Shown piece after piece: positions 1-8,130 of a stretch of 64,000 bases of DNA; the stretch's first letter is position 1, and every line of letters starts with the position of its first letter. This stretch comes from Limnovirga sp038203525 (GTDB lineage Bacteria > Bacteroidota > Bacteroidia > Chitinophagales > Chitinophagaceae). The DNA is taken from NCBI GenBank assembly GCA_038203525.1, contig JBBRDW010000001.1, positions 62,001 to 126,000 on the forward strand, read 5' to 3'. The notes beneath the pieces were generated by a model. It searched no databases. It was not told the origin of the DNA and worked only from the letters and a program-made list of their open reading frames with translations. The position numbers and the translations under genes were made by a program.

Positions 1-541
1 CGGTAATGGAAGAAGAAGAAACCGCATATAAAAATCCAGTACTTAAAGAATCAAGTTTCCTGATTCTTTCCTCTGATGTTTCCGGTGTGATAAGAAAAAT
101 AAAATCTAAACCATAGCGCTGAATGACGGCGCCGTATTCTGTTTCAAACTCGTGTTCAGGCAAGTCGGGTAAGATTAACCCATCTATCGGCGCATCGGCG
201 CAGTATTGGCAAAATTTTTCAAAACCAAACTGCATGATGGGATTCATGTAACCCATCAATATAACCGGCACGTAAATTTCTTTACGAAAACCCCGTAGTT
301 GCTGAAACAGGGTTTCGATACTCATACCATTCTCCAAAGCTTTACTGCCACTGGCTTGTATTACCGGGCCATCCGCCAACGGATCGCTGTACGGCATACC
401 GAGTTCAATTAAATCGGCACCGTGTTGCTGTAACGCTTTCATTACTGCGAGTGTACTGTTTAATTGTGGGTAGCCGGCAGTGCAATACACGTTAAGTATA
501 TGCTGATTTTTTCTCTGGAATAAATCTTCTAACCTGTTCAT
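1..541 (-). CDS. trpA: Tryptophan synthase alpha subunit, 3' end outside the window
   Basis: TrpA splits indole-3-glycerol phosphate to indole and glyceraldehyde 3-phosphate and channels indole to TrpB. About 180 N-terminal residues are visible, beginning MNRLEDLFQRKNQHILNVY; the rest lies beyond position 1. The catalytic-site signature LIELGMPYSDPLADGP is present, with the Glu and Asp that act as general acid and base, as is the later GYMNPIMQFG segment. It is the last visible gene of the minus-strand trp operon, separated from trpB by 98 bases that are almost filled by a repeat unit. The 5' end is complete and no frame disruption is visible. Confidence 0.95.
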   Translation of the reverse strand, partial: MNRLEDLFQRKNQHILNVYCTAGYPQLNSTLAVMKALQQHGADLIELGMPYSDPLADGPVIQASGSKALENGMSIETLFQQLRGFRKEIYVPVILMGYMNPIMQFGFEKFCQYCADAPIDGLILPDLPEHEFETEYGAVIQRYGLDFIFLITPETSEERIRKLDSLSTGFLYAVSSSSIT

Positions 542-578
542 TGGTTGATAGGTTTTATTGTTCAATTATATGCTGTAC

Positions 579-638
579 GTACAAGAGTGCGACGCAACGA
601 TGATTAATGCTTATTCAAATGCCTGGCTCAAAAAAAAT
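579..638 (+). repeat. GTAC-core dispersed repeat unit, between trpB and trpA
   Basis: Exact 20-base core GTACAAGAGTGCGACGCAAC at 579-598, then a spacer and GCCTGGCTCAAAAAAAAT ending at the trpB stop codon. Reading along the trp transcript, the unit begins right after the trpB stop. Confidence 0.9.
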
Positions 639-639
639 A

Positions 640-1845
640 CTACGCATTGCTTTCCATTGCTTTTATATAAGCTGCCAAATCTTTATCGCCGCGGCCGCTT
701 AAACACAATACTACAATATCGGTTGGTTTAAATGGTAACTGCCCGAGGGCCGAGAATGCATGCGCCGTTTCCAGTGCAGGAATAATACCTTCCATTTTTG
801 ATACGTGAAACGCTGCTTCCAGCGCCTCACTATCTGTTGCACTTAAAAAGGTACCACGTCCAGTTTTGAACAGATGCGCATGCAGCGGTCCAATGCCGGG
901 ATAATCGAGACCTGCCGAAATGCTGTGTGGCTCAACCACCTGGCCATCTTCGGTTTGCATTAGCAAACTTTTACTGCCGTGCAAAATACCGGGCTTACCC
1001 AGCTGCGAAGTGGCTGCACTCATGCCGCTGTTAATGCCAAGTCCTGCTGCTTCCACTGCTACAAGCTGCACGCTTAACTCATCTAAATAATGATAAAAAG
1101 CACCTGCCGCATTGCTGCCGCCACCAACACATGCAATAACATGCGTGGGCAATTCGCTGCCTGTTTTTTCTTTTAACTGCCACTTTATTTCTTCGCTTAT
1201 TACGCTTTGAAAACGGGCCACCATATCTGGATAAGGATGCGGACCAACCACGCTGCCTATGATGTAATGTGTATCTACCGGATTATTGATCCAGTCTCTA
1301 ATGGCTTCGTTGGTGGCATCTTTAAGTGTTTGACTGCCACTCGTGGCGGGCACTACTTTGGCGCCTAGCATTTTCATTCTGGCCACATTGGGTGCCTGGC
1401 GTTCAATATCTTTTACGCCCATATACACAATGCACTCCAGCCCTTTTAATGCACAAACGGTAGCGGTTGCCACACCATGCTGACCAGCGCCTGTTTCAGC
1501 AATAATGCGTGTTTTGCCAAGTCTTAATGCCAATAAAACCTGCCCAATTGCATTATTAATTTTATGCGCACCGGTATGGCATAGGTCTTCGCGTTTAAGG
1601 TAAATTTGTGTATTGAATTCTTTACTTAACCGCTCTGCAAAAAAGAGTGGCGTTGGCCTGCCTGCATAATCGTGAAGCAAGTTGCGGAACTCTTTTTGAA
1701 AAGCCTCCTCGTACATAATTTCCAGGTACTTGGTACGCAATTCTTCTACATTGCGGTGCAGCATTTCAGGAATGTATGCGCCGCCGAAAGAACCGTAATA
1801 ACCCTGTGAATTGGGAAGCTGATAAGTTGCTTTTGTTATTGTCAT
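640..1845 (-). CDS. trpB: Tryptophan synthase beta subunit
   Basis: PLP enzyme that condenses indole with serine to give tryptophan in a complex with TrpA. With the start chosen here the protein is 401 residues, the usual TrpB length. The PLP lysine is in HTGAHKINNAIG (about residue 95) and the phosphate-binding loop is GGGSNAAG (about 241-247). The frame stays open 37 codons further upstream, but that extension reads through a repeat unit (1850-1912) and does not resemble TrpB. The conserved N-terminus (PNSQGYYGSFGGAYIPE) starts shortly after the Met at 1845. It is separated from the upstream GNAT gene by a repeat and a pseudogene. Confidence 0.96.
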   Translation of the reverse strand: MTITKATYQLPNSQGYYGSFGGAYIPEMLHRNVEELRTKYLEIMYEEAFQKEFRNLLHDYAGRPTPLFFAERLSKEFNTQIYLKREDLCHTGAHKINNAIGQVLLALRLGKTRIIAETGAGQHGVATATVCALKGLECIVYMGVKDIERQAPNVARMKMLGAKVVPATSGSQTLKDATNEAIRDWINNPVDTHYIIGSVVGPHPYPDMVARFQSVISEEIKWQLKEKTGSELPTHVIACVGGGSNAAGAFYHYLDELSVQLVAVEAAGLGINSGMSAATSQLGKPGILHGSKSLLMQTEDGQVVEPHSISAGLDYPGIGPLHAHLFKTGRGTFLSATDSEALEAAFHVSKMEGIIPALETAHAFSALGQLPFKPTDIVVLCLSGRGDKDLAAYIKAMESNA

Positions 1846-1849
1846 TTTA

Positions 1850-1912
1850 TTTTTATTATGAGCCAAACTTTTTGAATTACTATGATGCTTCTGTTGCGTC
1901 GCACTCTTGTAC
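1850..1912 (-). repeat. Repeat unit directly upstream of the trpB start
   Basis: Exact reverse-strand core at 1893-1912, with a degenerate outer part (GAGCCAAAC) reaching to five bases from the trpB ATG. It occupies the 5' side of trpB inside the operon, and reading through it produces a false N-terminal extension of trpB. Confidence 0.85.
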
Positions 1913-1952
1913 AATTGGATTATATATTCAACTGCATAAACACCAAATCCAA

Positions 1953-2102
1953 TCACCGGTCAAACTTCCAGCCTACTTTTTTATAATGCGCCAATTCCTC
2001 AAAACCAAACTGTTTATGAAACTGAATACTTCATTTATTATCCGCATTGATGCCTGCAATAATTGTATGTAGTTTCCATTCTTCAGCGGCATACCATTTA
2101 CG
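1953..2102 (-). pseudogene. Remnant of a GNAT N-acetyltransferase (C-terminal part)
   Basis: On the minus strand the sequence reads YAAEEWKLHTIIAGINADNK, then an in-frame stop, then SIQFHKQFGFEELAHYKKVG and WKFDR before the terminal stop. GIN(A/E)DNxxSIxFHxxFGF is characteristic of the C-terminal half of phosphinothricin-acetyltransferase-like GNATs. The N-terminal half is absent: stops appear in this frame just upstream of about 2100. It is a decayed copy, different in sequence from the intact GNAT gene next to it. The 5' boundary is approximate. Confidence 0.75.
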
Positions 2103-2137
2103 CTAGCACTACAAATTGCAATCATCTCCAAATAGTT

Positions 2138-2620
2138 TTATGTAATTACCAGTTTGAAAAAATGTGTGTCAACTTGCATTATCGGGAAGTTGCCGGGCAA
2201 TGCCTGTTTATTTACCAGCATAAAATTATTCCGTTGGTAAAATCTTATTGCTGCTTCTAATCTTTCTATCGTGCCCAGGTAAATTTCTCTTATATCTTTT
2301 TCTTTGCACCATGCTATTAGTGTATCGAGCAATAATTGGCCGGTTCCTTTTTCTTTGCCGCGATAAACTGAGTGCACAAACATTTTACGCAGGCACCCCT
2401 GGTTGTTATCAATATCGATAAGTGCAATTGTGCCCACTACTCTACCGTTATCAAGCGCTATCCAGAAATTGCCATTTCTTTTGCAATAAAAATTTTCTAC
2501 GTCGAACAAGTCTGGCTGATCATTTATTGTTACCGGTACATTGAATTCATTTTGCTGAATGTTTAAAATGAGATCAATTACCTGCTGTTCATATTTTTTA
2601 TGGTACACCTCTATCTTCAT
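2138..2620 (-). CDS. GNAT family N-acetyltransferase
   Basis: 160 residues with a GNAT fold: VVGTIALIDIDNNQGCLRKMFV (beta4 region), VYRGKEKGTGQLLLDTLI (the acetyl-CoA-binding R/QxxGxG/A-type loop, about residues 86-103) and AIRFYQRNNFMLV near the C-terminus. The substrate cannot be told from sequence. It lies between trpF and trpB in the same direction, so it is probably cotranscribed with the trp genes, but no link to tryptophan synthesis is evident. Confidence 0.85.
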   Translation of the reverse strand: MKIEVYHKKYEQQVIDLILNIQQNEFNVPVTINDQPDLFDVENFYCKRNGNFWIALDNGRVVGTIALIDIDNNQGCLRKMFVHSVYRGKEKGTGQLLLDTLIAWCKEKDIREIYLGTIERLEAAIRFYQRNNFMLVNKQALPGNFPIMQVDTHFFKLVIT

Positions 2621-2639
2621 GGCTGCTTTTTGTTATAAA

Positions 2640-2692
2640 GTACAAGAGTGCGACGCAACAGGCGATGCTATGAAAAAATTTTGCCTGGCTCC
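2640..2692 (+). repeat. Repeat unit between trpF and the GNAT gene
   Basis: Exact core at 2640-2659, followed by TTGCCTGGCTCC ending a few bases from the trpF stop codon at 2697. Confidence 0.88.
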
Positions 2693-2696
2693 AAAT

Positions 2697-3332
2697 TCAT
2701 GCCTTTAATTTATCGACAAATAACTTCACTTTGTTCATATCTTTTACGCCGGGCATCATTTCAAATTTGCTGTTGATATCAACTGCAAAAAGATCTTTAG
2801 CGACAGGATCTTTTTGAAATAGCTTTAAATATTCTGTATCATCCGGACTGATACCGCCGCTTAAAAAAAAAGGTTTGCGTATGTTTTGTCCTTTCAACAA
2901 TTGCCAGTTGAATTTCTTTCCGGTACCACCATAACCTGCACCTTCTGTATCGAACAAATACATATCTACCGGTTCGTAATATTCGCGGATTTTCCATTGA
3001 ATATTATCATCTTCACTTATTCGAAATGCTTTGATCACCGATACATAATTTGAAATCTTTTCGCATACTCTTGGGGTTTCGTCACCATGCAACTGTACAA
3101 GGTACAACCCGCATGCATCAACGATTTTCAGAATTTCCTCTGGTTCTGCATTTACGAAGACACCTACTTTATTAATATTGCCACGTATCTTTTTTATTTC
3201 GGTTGCCGGCATTGTTTTAAACACATAACGCGGCGACCTTGGATAAAATATAAAGCCTGCAAACTCAACACCCATTTCGTCGAGTTGTTTCACCTGCTCG
3301 GGCTTGGTCATTCCGCATACTTTAATGCGCAT
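2697..3332 (-). CDS. trpF: Phosphoribosylanthranilate isomerase
   Basis: Cytosolic TIM-barrel enzyme performing the Amadori rearrangement of phosphoribosylanthranilate to CdRP. The 211 residues are normal length. The N-terminal signature MRIKVCGMTKPEQV carries the catalytic Cys, QLHGDE is strand 3, the catalytic Asp is in LFDTEGAGYGGTGKKFNW, and LSGGISPDD is the phosphate-binding loop. Its start overlaps the 3' end of trpC by 11 bases, which points to translational coupling. Confidence 0.96.
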   Translation of the reverse strand: MRIKVCGMTKPEQVKQLDEMGVEFAGFIFYPRSPRYVFKTMPATEIKKIRGNINKVGVFVNAEPEEILKIVDACGLYLVQLHGDETPRVCEKISNYVSVIKAFRISEDDNIQWKIREYYEPVDMYLFDTEGAGYGGTGKKFNWQLLKGQNIRKPFFLSGGISPDDTEYLKLFQKDPVAKDLFAVDINSKFEMMPGVKDMNKVKLFVDKLKA

Positions 3333-4119
3333 GTTGCTTTGATTTTAGCTCTGTTACAAAATCAGCAAAAGCAATTGCCGGGTCTGACTGTTTCATAAAA
3401 TTTTCACCAACAAGAAAACCTTTAAATCCAGCTTGCTTCAAAGTTACAATTGTATCTACATTGCTGATACCGCTTTCTGCAATGGCCAGTTTATCTGCGG
3501 GTATATGCGGAAACAGTTGCAACGATGTGTTGATATCTACTTCAAACGTTTTTAGGTTGCGGTTGTTCACGCCAACAAAATCTACATCCGCACAAATATG
3601 AGCAAGCTCCTCTTCGTTGTGAATTTCGAGCAGTACTTCGAGGCCAAGTTCTTTTGATAAAGCCGCAAATTCTTTTACCTGTTGTACAGACAAGCAGGCT
3701 GCAATGAGCAAAACTACATCAGCGCCAAAGGCTTTGGCTTCGTAGAACTGGTATTCGTCTATCATGAAATCTTTGCGCAATATCGGGGTTGGATTTACCC
3801 TTGCCTGTTTCAGATCCTGCATGGTTCCGCCAAAGAAATTTTCATCAGTGAGGATCGACAATCCTGAAGCACCAAGTGTTGAATAGGCACTGGTTACTTT
3901 AGCAATTTCCACATTACCATTGATAATTCCTTTCGATGGCGATTTTCTTTTAAACTCTGCAATGATTCCTGTTTTGGTTTCGTCTAAAAGAAATTTCCGA
4001 AGTGATAGCGTTTTTCCCGAAAAATATTCCGACTGTTTAAGTTCCTGGATATTTACTTTTAGTTTTTGGCTTTTAACTTCTTCTTTTTTTTGCGCTACTA
4101 TTTTTTCAAGAATATTCAT
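3322..4119 (-). CDS. trpC: Indole-3-glycerol phosphate synthase
   Basis: Converts CdRP to indole-3-glycerol phosphate. 265 residues. Family motifs in order: FKRKSPSKG (about residue 56, catalytic Lys), LTDENFFGG, RKDFMIDEYQ (second catalytic Lys), VGVNNRNLKTF, AESGI and LVGENFM at the phosphate site. It overlaps trpF at its 3' end and touches trpD by one base, so trpD-trpC-trpF form a tightly packed block. Confidence 0.97.
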   Translation of the reverse strand: MNILEKIVAQKKEEVKSQKLKVNIQELKQSEYFSGKTLSLRKFLLDETKTGIIAEFKRKSPSKGIINGNVEIAKVTSAYSTLGASGLSILTDENFFGGTMQDLKQARVNPTPILRKDFMIDEYQFYEAKAFGADVVLLIAACLSVQQVKEFAALSKELGLEVLLEIHNEEELAHICADVDFVGVNNRNLKTFEVDINTSLQLFPHIPADKLAIAESGISNVDTIVTLKQAGFKGFLVGENFMKQSDPAIAFADFVTELKSKQHAH

Positions 4120-5111
4120 TATTGTAAACTAATTAATGTTTGTAATGAATGATAGGCCTTACCGCTGTCAAGGCTTTCTACTGCCGCCTGATAGGCATCA
4201 TCATAATTTTTATACGCTTCTGTGCAAAGCAGTGCCATGGCTGAATTGGCGAGCACCACTGCATTCTGCGGCCAGGTTCCTTTGCCTGTAATAATCCTTT
4301 TAAATATATCGGCAGCTTCTTCGGTTGTATTGCCGCCATATATGTCTTCCGCCGATACCATACGTTTACCAAGTTCAACAGGTTTCATAATCCTTTCGCC
4401 TTCATTGGTGATAACCTTGGTATCATTGGTAAGAGAGATTTCATCATAGCCATCCAGGCCGTGAATAATGGTGAATGGTCTTCCGGTCAACTGAAGCAGG
4501 TAATTGTAAATTCTTGCCATTTCCAAGTTGTAAACACCAACCAATTGGTATGCAGGAGAAGCGGGGTTAACCATTGGCCCAAGCATATTGAAAAAAGTTC
4601 TTAACCCTAAATTTTTTCTGATAGGGCCAACTGTTTTTAATGCAGGATGAAATATTGGTGCATGTAGGAAACAGATATTGGCTATTTCGATTTCTTTTTT
4701 CAGTGCATCATTATCTGCTTTAAATTTATAACCAAGCTGCTCCATTACATTACTTGAACCACTGATTGAAGATGCCCCATAATTACCGTGCTTTGCAACT
4801 TTTTGCCCGGTACCAGCTACAATGAAACAGGAGAGCGTAGAAATGTTGAATGTATTTTTTCCATCGCCGCCGGTACCAACGATATCCATTGTTTTATGAC
4901 CATCAAGATCAACTTTTATGCAAAGTTCAAGTAATGCATCGCGGAAGCCCTGCAGCTCTTCAATGGTAATACTGCGCATTAAGAATACAGTAATAAATGC
5001 TGTTACTTCATGGTCATTGTACATACTTTTCGAAATATTGGTTAATATTTCTTTGGCCTGCTCACGTGACAAGGTTTTATGTTCGAAAAGGTATTGAAGT
5101 ATTTTTTTCAT
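4119..5111 (-). CDS. trpD: Anthranilate phosphoribosyltransferase
   Basis: Transfers the phosphoribosyl group of PRPP to anthranilate. 330 residues with the class signature DIVGTGGDGKNTFNIST (PRPP-binding loop, about residues 79-95), KHGNYGASSISGSSNVME and the downstream RTFFNMLGPMVNP. It ends on the first base of trpC. Upstream, 26 bases away, is a GxxExxY gene that separates it from trpG. Confidence 0.97.
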   Translation of the reverse strand: MKKILQYLFEHKTLSREQAKEILTNISKSMYNDHEVTAFITVFLMRSITIEELQGFRDALLELCIKVDLDGHKTMDIVGTGGDGKNTFNISTLSCFIVAGTGQKVAKHGNYGASSISGSSNVMEQLGYKFKADNDALKKEIEIANICFLHAPIFHPALKTVGPIRKNLGLRTFFNMLGPMVNPASPAYQLVGVYNLEMARIYNYLLQLTGRPFTIIHGLDGYDEISLTNDTKVITNEGERIMKPVELGKRMVSAEDIYGGNTTEEAADIFKRIITGKGTWPQNAVVLANSAMALLCTEAYKNYDDAYQAAVESLDSGKAYHSLQTLISLQ

Positions 5112-5137
5112 GTTGTCTGAACGGGGATTTGGGGAGA

Positions 5138-5572
5138 TTAAATAGATTTTTGGGATAAAATTGTGTTTGCCGGATGATTGATTATTGAAGAATTAAATTT
5201 TGGATTTTCAATCCTTCTGTATTCGAGACTAATGGACCCAAAATTTATTAACAATCCAATTTCAACATTAAATGCTTCAAGATAATTTCTTGCCTGTGCA
5301 AAATGTACAGGTTCTATTTTTGTTTGTGCTTTTAGCTCTAAGCAAATTTTATTTTCAACAAAGAAATCAACTCTTCTTTCTCCAATTTGTGTTTCTAAAT
5401 AAAAAATTGCCATGCTACATTCATGCTGGAAACCTAATCCATCAGCTTCCATTTGCAATGCTAAGGCTCTTTGATAAATAACTTCCTGAAATCCATTACC
5501 AAGTTTACTATGTACTTTCATAGCCGCTCCAATAATCTTTTCAGTAATCTCTTTATATTTAAATTCCTTCAT
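5138..5572 (-). CDS. GxxExxY protein inserted in the trp operon
   Basis: 144 residues matching the GxxExxY family: the name-giving motif is GNGFQEVIY (about residues 26-34), followed by ERRVDFFVENKICLELKA, which resembles the core of PD-(D/E)xK nuclease-like folds (D, then ExK in LELKA), and FAQARNYLEAFN. Function in this family is not established; short insertions of these genes inside unrelated operons are common in Bacteroidota. Here it lies between trpG and trpD in the same direction, with short gaps. Confidence 0.88.
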   Translation of the reverse strand: MKEFKYKEITEKIIGAAMKVHSKLGNGFQEVIYQRALALQMEADGLGFQHECSMAIFYLETQIGERRVDFFVENKICLELKAQTKIEPVHFAQARNYLEAFNVEIGLLINFGSISLEYRRIENPKFNSSIINHPANTILSQKSI

Positions 5573-5634
5573 AATAAAAATTTATCTCATTAATCCCAAC
5601 AATCTCCACCAATCACTGTTCAGACAATCCTCGT

Positions 5635-6228
5635 TCAGACTTTTAACCAATTCCTCATAATCGCTTCTCCGCTTGGCGTTAACACACTTTCTGGGTGAAA
5701 CTGTACGCCTTGTACATCGTATGTTTTATGTTGCAATGCCATGATAAAACCTGTTTCATCTTCTGCTGTTATTTCCAGCTCGTCAGGAAAATTTTCTTTG
5801 TCAACCACCCAGGAATGATAACGGCCCACTTCAAATATTTTGGGTAAATCCGTAAATAAATCATGTTTCACTTTTGATCTTTCGCTTTTCACTTGAATTG
5901 GTGTAGCTACGCCATGAAACACACTTGTTAAATTGGTAAGCGTTCCACCAAAAGCCTGCCCTATTGCCTGGTGCCCCAAACATACACCCAGTATGGATTT
6001 GCTGCTGGCGTATTCTTTTATCAATGGTAATAATAATCCTGCTTCTTCAGGAATGCCAGGGCCCGGTGATAAAATTATTTTATCAAAGTCTTTTACTTTT
6101 TCTAATGGTAGCTGGTCATTGCGATGCACTTCAACTTTGTAATGCAAAATCTTTTCTACAAGATGCACAAGATTGTAAGTAAATGAATCGTAATTGTCGA
6201 ACACTAATATGCGGAGGTTACTGCTCAT
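5635..6228 (-). CDS. trpG: Anthranilate synthase glutamine amidotransferase component
   Basis: Class I glutamine amidotransferase supplying ammonia to TrpE. 197 residues. LVFDNYDSFTYNLVH at the N-terminus, LSPGPGIPEEAG as the oxyanion segment, nucleophile Cys in GVCLGHQAIGQ (residue 83), and the His-Glu pair in GVQFHPESVLTP (near residue 178). The start codon lies 77 bases downstream of the trpE stop; that gap holds a repeat unit. PabA is possible by sequence, but position between trpE and trpD favours TrpG. Confidence 0.95.
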   Translation of the reverse strand: MSSNLRILVFDNYDSFTYNLVHLVEKILHYKVEVHRNDQLPLEKVKDFDKIILSPGPGIPEEAGLLLPLIKEYASSKSILGVCLGHQAIGQAFGGTLTNLTSVFHGVATPIQVKSERSKVKHDLFTDLPKIFEVGRYHSWVVDKENFPDELEITAEDETGFIMALQHKTYDVQGVQFHPESVLTPSGEAIMRNWLKV

Positions 6229-6241
6229 AATATATTCTTCA

Positions 6242-6303
6242 GTACAAGAGTGCGACGCAACGAAAGCTTAATGCTTGCACAATTGCTTGGTTCAAAAAAA
6301 TTC
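6242..6303 (+). repeat. Repeat unit between trpE and trpG
   Basis: Exact core at 6242-6261, then AATTGCTTGGTTCAAAAAAAT finishing three bases from the trpE stop. The outer GCCnGGCT block has drifted to GCTTGGTT. Confidence 0.88.
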
Positions 6304-6305
6304 TT

Positions 6306-7718
6306 TTATAAAGTTTCTGCTAAATCAACTGCTTTCATTAATGCGCCCAGTTTATTATTCACTTCCTGCAATTCGGTTTCGGGAACCGACTTTGCAGTAA
6401 TGCCCGCCCCCGCCTGATAGTTCAATGTGTTTTGTTTGCTTAAAAAAGTTCGGATCATGATGGCCTGGTTGCAGGTGCCATCAAAACCGATAAAGCCAAT
6501 GCAACCTGCATAGTAGCCGCGCACAGTGGGCTCATATTCATCTATCAATTGCATTGCTTTAAACTTTGGGGCGCCACTTAAAGTTCCCTGCGGAAAAGTG
6601 AGGGCCAGCAACTCAAAAGGATTTGCACTTTCACGAACATTGCCACTCACTTCGCTTACGAGGTGTATTACATGCGAATAATAATGCACCTGCCTGAAAT
6701 GATTTACTACAACATTATCGCAGCAACGGCTTAGATCGTTTCGTGCAAGATCAACAAGCATGGTATGCTCTGCATTTTCTTTTGCATCTTTTAATAATTC
6801 TTCTGCAAGCTGTTCATCCTGTTGATCGTTGCCCGTGCGTTTAAAAGTGCCCGCAATAGGGTGTACGATTGCTTTTCCGTTCTTAATAATCAACTGACTC
6901 TCGGGGCTGCTACCCATTAATTTATAATCACCATAATCAAAATAAAAAAGATAGGGCGAAGGATTTACGCTTCGCAGCGAACGATACACATTAAAGTCAT
7001 CGCCAATAAATTTTTGCTGGTACCTTCTGCTCAACACAATTTGAAAAACATCGCCACGAAGGCAGCTTGCAATACCTTTCTTCACCATTTCGAGGTAGCC
7101 GTTATCGCTGATGTTACTCACTTCATCAAATTGAATTTTAAATGGGTATGTGGGCACATCTTTACTCTTAATTATAGACTCAACCGCATCAACATCGCTT
7201 GCAATACCATCAATCCTGTTTTCGCATAAATACATTTCATCCTTAAAATGGTTGATAACAATAACATACTGGTATAACCTGTAACGCATCAATGGAATTT
7301 CAGGAGACTTTTTATTACTCTTTAGTTTTATAGTTTCAAAGAATTGCACAGCATCGTAAGTGGCATAACCATAAAAACCCTGTGCAAGCTGTACTGCCTT
7401 ATCAGCGGGCTTGTCCACATCAAAACGATTCATAAAATCCCAGATTGTTTTGGGAATATCCTGCACATTTTTAATATCCTGTTTCTCCGGCTTTTGCCCA
7501 GGAATCTTAAATTCAATGGAATCAAATCCAGATATCTCCATGCCTCCAATTGCGTTGATGCCGATAAAAGAAAAACTGTTTTCTGCAGCACGGTTATCAC
7601 CGCTTTCCAGCAGCACCGTATCGCGGTAGCGGTCGCGCAGCCGCAGATAAATACCCACAGGCGTATACACATCGGCGAGCATTTTTTTGTACGTTGTTTT
7701 AATTTGAATCTTTTTCAT
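6306..7718 (-). CDS. trpE: Anthranilate synthase component I
   Basis: Chorismate-utilising enzyme making anthranilate with TrpG. 470 residues: an N-terminal regulatory half containing LLESGD (about residue 36-41, part of the Trp feedback site) and a C-terminal chorismate-binding domain with FQIVLSRRY, PSPYLFYFDYG, GSSPE, HPIAGTFKRTG, DLARNDLSRCC, GTLSGAPKFKAMQLIDEYE and GYYAGCIGFIG. First structural gene of the operon, preceded by a leader with an attenuator. Confidence 0.96.
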   Translation of the reverse strand: MKKIQIKTTYKKMLADVYTPVGIYLRLRDRYRDTVLLESGDNRAAENSFSFIGINAIGGMEISGFDSIEFKIPGQKPEKQDIKNVQDIPKTIWDFMNRFDVDKPADKAVQLAQGFYGYATYDAVQFFETIKLKSNKKSPEIPLMRYRLYQYVIVINHFKDEMYLCENRIDGIASDVDAVESIIKSKDVPTYPFKIQFDEVSNISDNGYLEMVKKGIASCLRGDVFQIVLSRRYQQKFIGDDFNVYRSLRSVNPSPYLFYFDYGDYKLMGSSPESQLIIKNGKAIVHPIAGTFKRTGNDQQDEQLAEELLKDAKENAEHTMLVDLARNDLSRCCDNVVVNHFRQVHYYSHVIHLVSEVSGNVRESANPFELLALTFPQGTLSGAPKFKAMQLIDEYEPTVRGYYAGCIGFIGFDGTCNQAIMIRTFLSKQNTLNYQAGAGITAKSVPETELQEVNNKLGALMKAVDLAETL

Positions 7719-7777
7719 TCGTCAATTGTAAATCTTAAATTTTTATGATACCAGCTTCCGTTCGCTGCTAAACTTTT

Positions 7778-7797
7778 GTTGTGTCACTCACTTGTAC
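7778..7797 (-). repeat. Divergent repeat core in the trp leader
   Basis: Reads GTTGTGTCACTCACTTGTAC on the plus strand, four differences from the consensus core. The identical 20-mer occurs once more at 14408-14427, so it is a true sub-variant rather than random decay. It lies between the trp attenuator and the trpE start. Confidence 0.7.
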
Positions 7798-7865
7798 TTT
7801 AAAGCCATACTCAGCTTTGATTTGTGTTGTTTTTAATTTGCTGGCACCTTAAAGTGAAATACATT

Positions 7866-7892
7866 AAAAAACCCCGGCAAATTTTGCCGGGG
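7866..7892 (-). terminator. trp attenuator (Rho-independent terminator)
   Basis: On the minus strand the leader RNA folds CCCCGGC-loop-GCCGGGG (7886-7892 with 7872-7878) followed directly by six U residues (7866-7871). It sits between the leader peptide and trpE. The first half of this stem can instead pair with CCGGGGCU encoded at 7933-7940 inside the last leader codons (8 of 8 bases complementary to 7887-7894), giving a mutually exclusive antiterminator. Confidence 0.9.
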
Positions 7893-7927
7893 CTCAAAAA
7901 TATATTTGAATAGTATTGGCAATGCCA

Positions 7928-7990
7928 TTACAAGCCCCGGATAGAGTTTGTATGCCACCACCAACCAATATTTATAAACTTTTTTGTCAT
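7928..7990 (-). CDS. trpL: trp operon leader peptide with three tandem Trp codons
   Basis: Short frame encoding MTKKFINIGWWWHTNSIRGL and a TAA stop. The three UGG codons are at 7955-7963. A ribosome stalled there leaves the antiterminator strand (7933-7940) free; one that reaches the stop codon covers it, allowing the terminator at 7866-7892 to form. This is the geometry of classical Trp attenuation. No strong Shine-Dalgarno is visible. A longer overlapping frame exists here but lacks any family resemblance. Cross-check: the peptide is followed by trpE with no other gene between. Confidence 0.9.
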   Translation of the reverse strand: MTKKFINIGWWWHTNSIRGL

Positions 7991-8130
7991 CGAGATGCGA
8001 ATATGAACCAGAAAATTGATATGAACAAAAGTTTTTTTCTTCCCGCATGCCTTTACGCAAGCGATTGATGTGGTTTACTAATAAACGGTTAGAAAAGTTT
8101 ATTTTGTACCCACTTAAAACCAATCTAACA

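Noticed and set aside
579..638. The repeat unit as an intrinsic terminator of the upstream gene
   Set aside because: In the direction of the gene the T-run comes before, not after, the GCCnGGC and TGCGTCGCA palindromes, and the palindromes are short. Units also occur inside operons that must be read through.
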